From Gammaproteobacteria bacterium (GTDB lineage Bacteria; Pseudomonadota; Gammaproteobacteria; Pseudomonadales; UBA7434): a stretch of 5,524 bases of DNA. The stretch lies in the NCBI GenBank assembly GCA_024280785.1, contig JAJRPK010000284.1, positions 1-5,524 of the forward strand, given 5' to 3'. The translations under genes were made by a program, and so were the position numbers. Shown here piece after piece: positions 5,512 to 5,524 of the stretch. The notes under the pieces are model-generated. The model was not told the DNA's origin. It searched no databases and worked only from the letters and a program-made list of their open reading frames with translations. How positions within the stretch are numbered: the stretch's first letter is position 1; every line of letters starts with the position of its first letter.

Positions 5512-5524
5512 ATGAATCTCTATC
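5512..5524 (+). CDS. Possible start of a further gene, cut by the window edge
   Basis: After the TerB stop there is a G-rich stretch GGGGG (5503-5507) and then two in-frame ATG codons at 5509 and 5512. ATG 5512 has the better distance from the G-run, and reads Met-Asn-Leu-Tyr before the window ends. It would continue the same operon with a gap of about 13 bases. Four codons are too few to name it, and the call is weak. Confidence 0.3.

Overview
The window looks like ordinary chromosomal DNA from a gammaproteobacterium, probably a marine one related to the Cellvibrionales/Spongiibacteraceae or the wider Pseudomonas-Cellvibrio group. The phylum-level call rests on how closely the DusA and transaldolase products resemble the Escherichia coli proteins as I remember them. 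The finer placement is inference from moderate GC content and the presence of acyl-CoA-associated accessory genes. I see no tRNA, rRNA, CRISPR array, insertion sequence, integrase or phage gene.

Layout: (1) Positions 1-615 (+) hold the C-terminal part of a sulfotransferase-like protein whose reading frame is already open at base 1. (2) Two overlapping hairpins at 631-689 fill the short gap between this gene and the convergent pair that follows. (3) On the minus strand, read from right to left, are a NUDIX hydrolase of the NUDT19-like kind (2613-1846) and an aminoglycoside-phosphotransferase-fold kinase of the ACAD10/11-associated kind (1762-689). They lie 83 bases apart and may be cotranscribed. 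(4) Positions 2614-2933 form a divergent, AT-rich control region with two sigma-70-like promoter candidates and a small hairpin. (5) On the plus strand follow dusA (2934-3950), a gap with a perfect TTGACA hexamer and a CTAG-type palindrome, tal (4084-5046), a TerB-family gene that overlaps the tal stop codon by one base (5046-5498), and possibly the first codons of another gene at the right edge.

How the genes fit together: DusA modifies the D-loop of tRNA, and transaldolase connects the non-oxidative pentose phosphate pathway with glycolysis and sets the supply of erythrose 4-phosphate. The small TerB-domain protein is joined to tal by a stop-start overlap, so the two are very likely made together, although no functional link is known to me. 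The minus-strand pair suggests handling of CoA thioesters: a possible CoA or nucleotide diphosphatase beside a kinase of the family that acts on hydroxyacyl compounds.

I found no clearly new system. The points most worth a second look are the TrpR-operator-like palindrome in front of tal, the tal-TerB translational coupling, the long insertion inside the NUDIX box together with a G8 tract in the same gene, and the uncertain dusA start, where a perfect TATAAT lies inside the longest possible reading frame.
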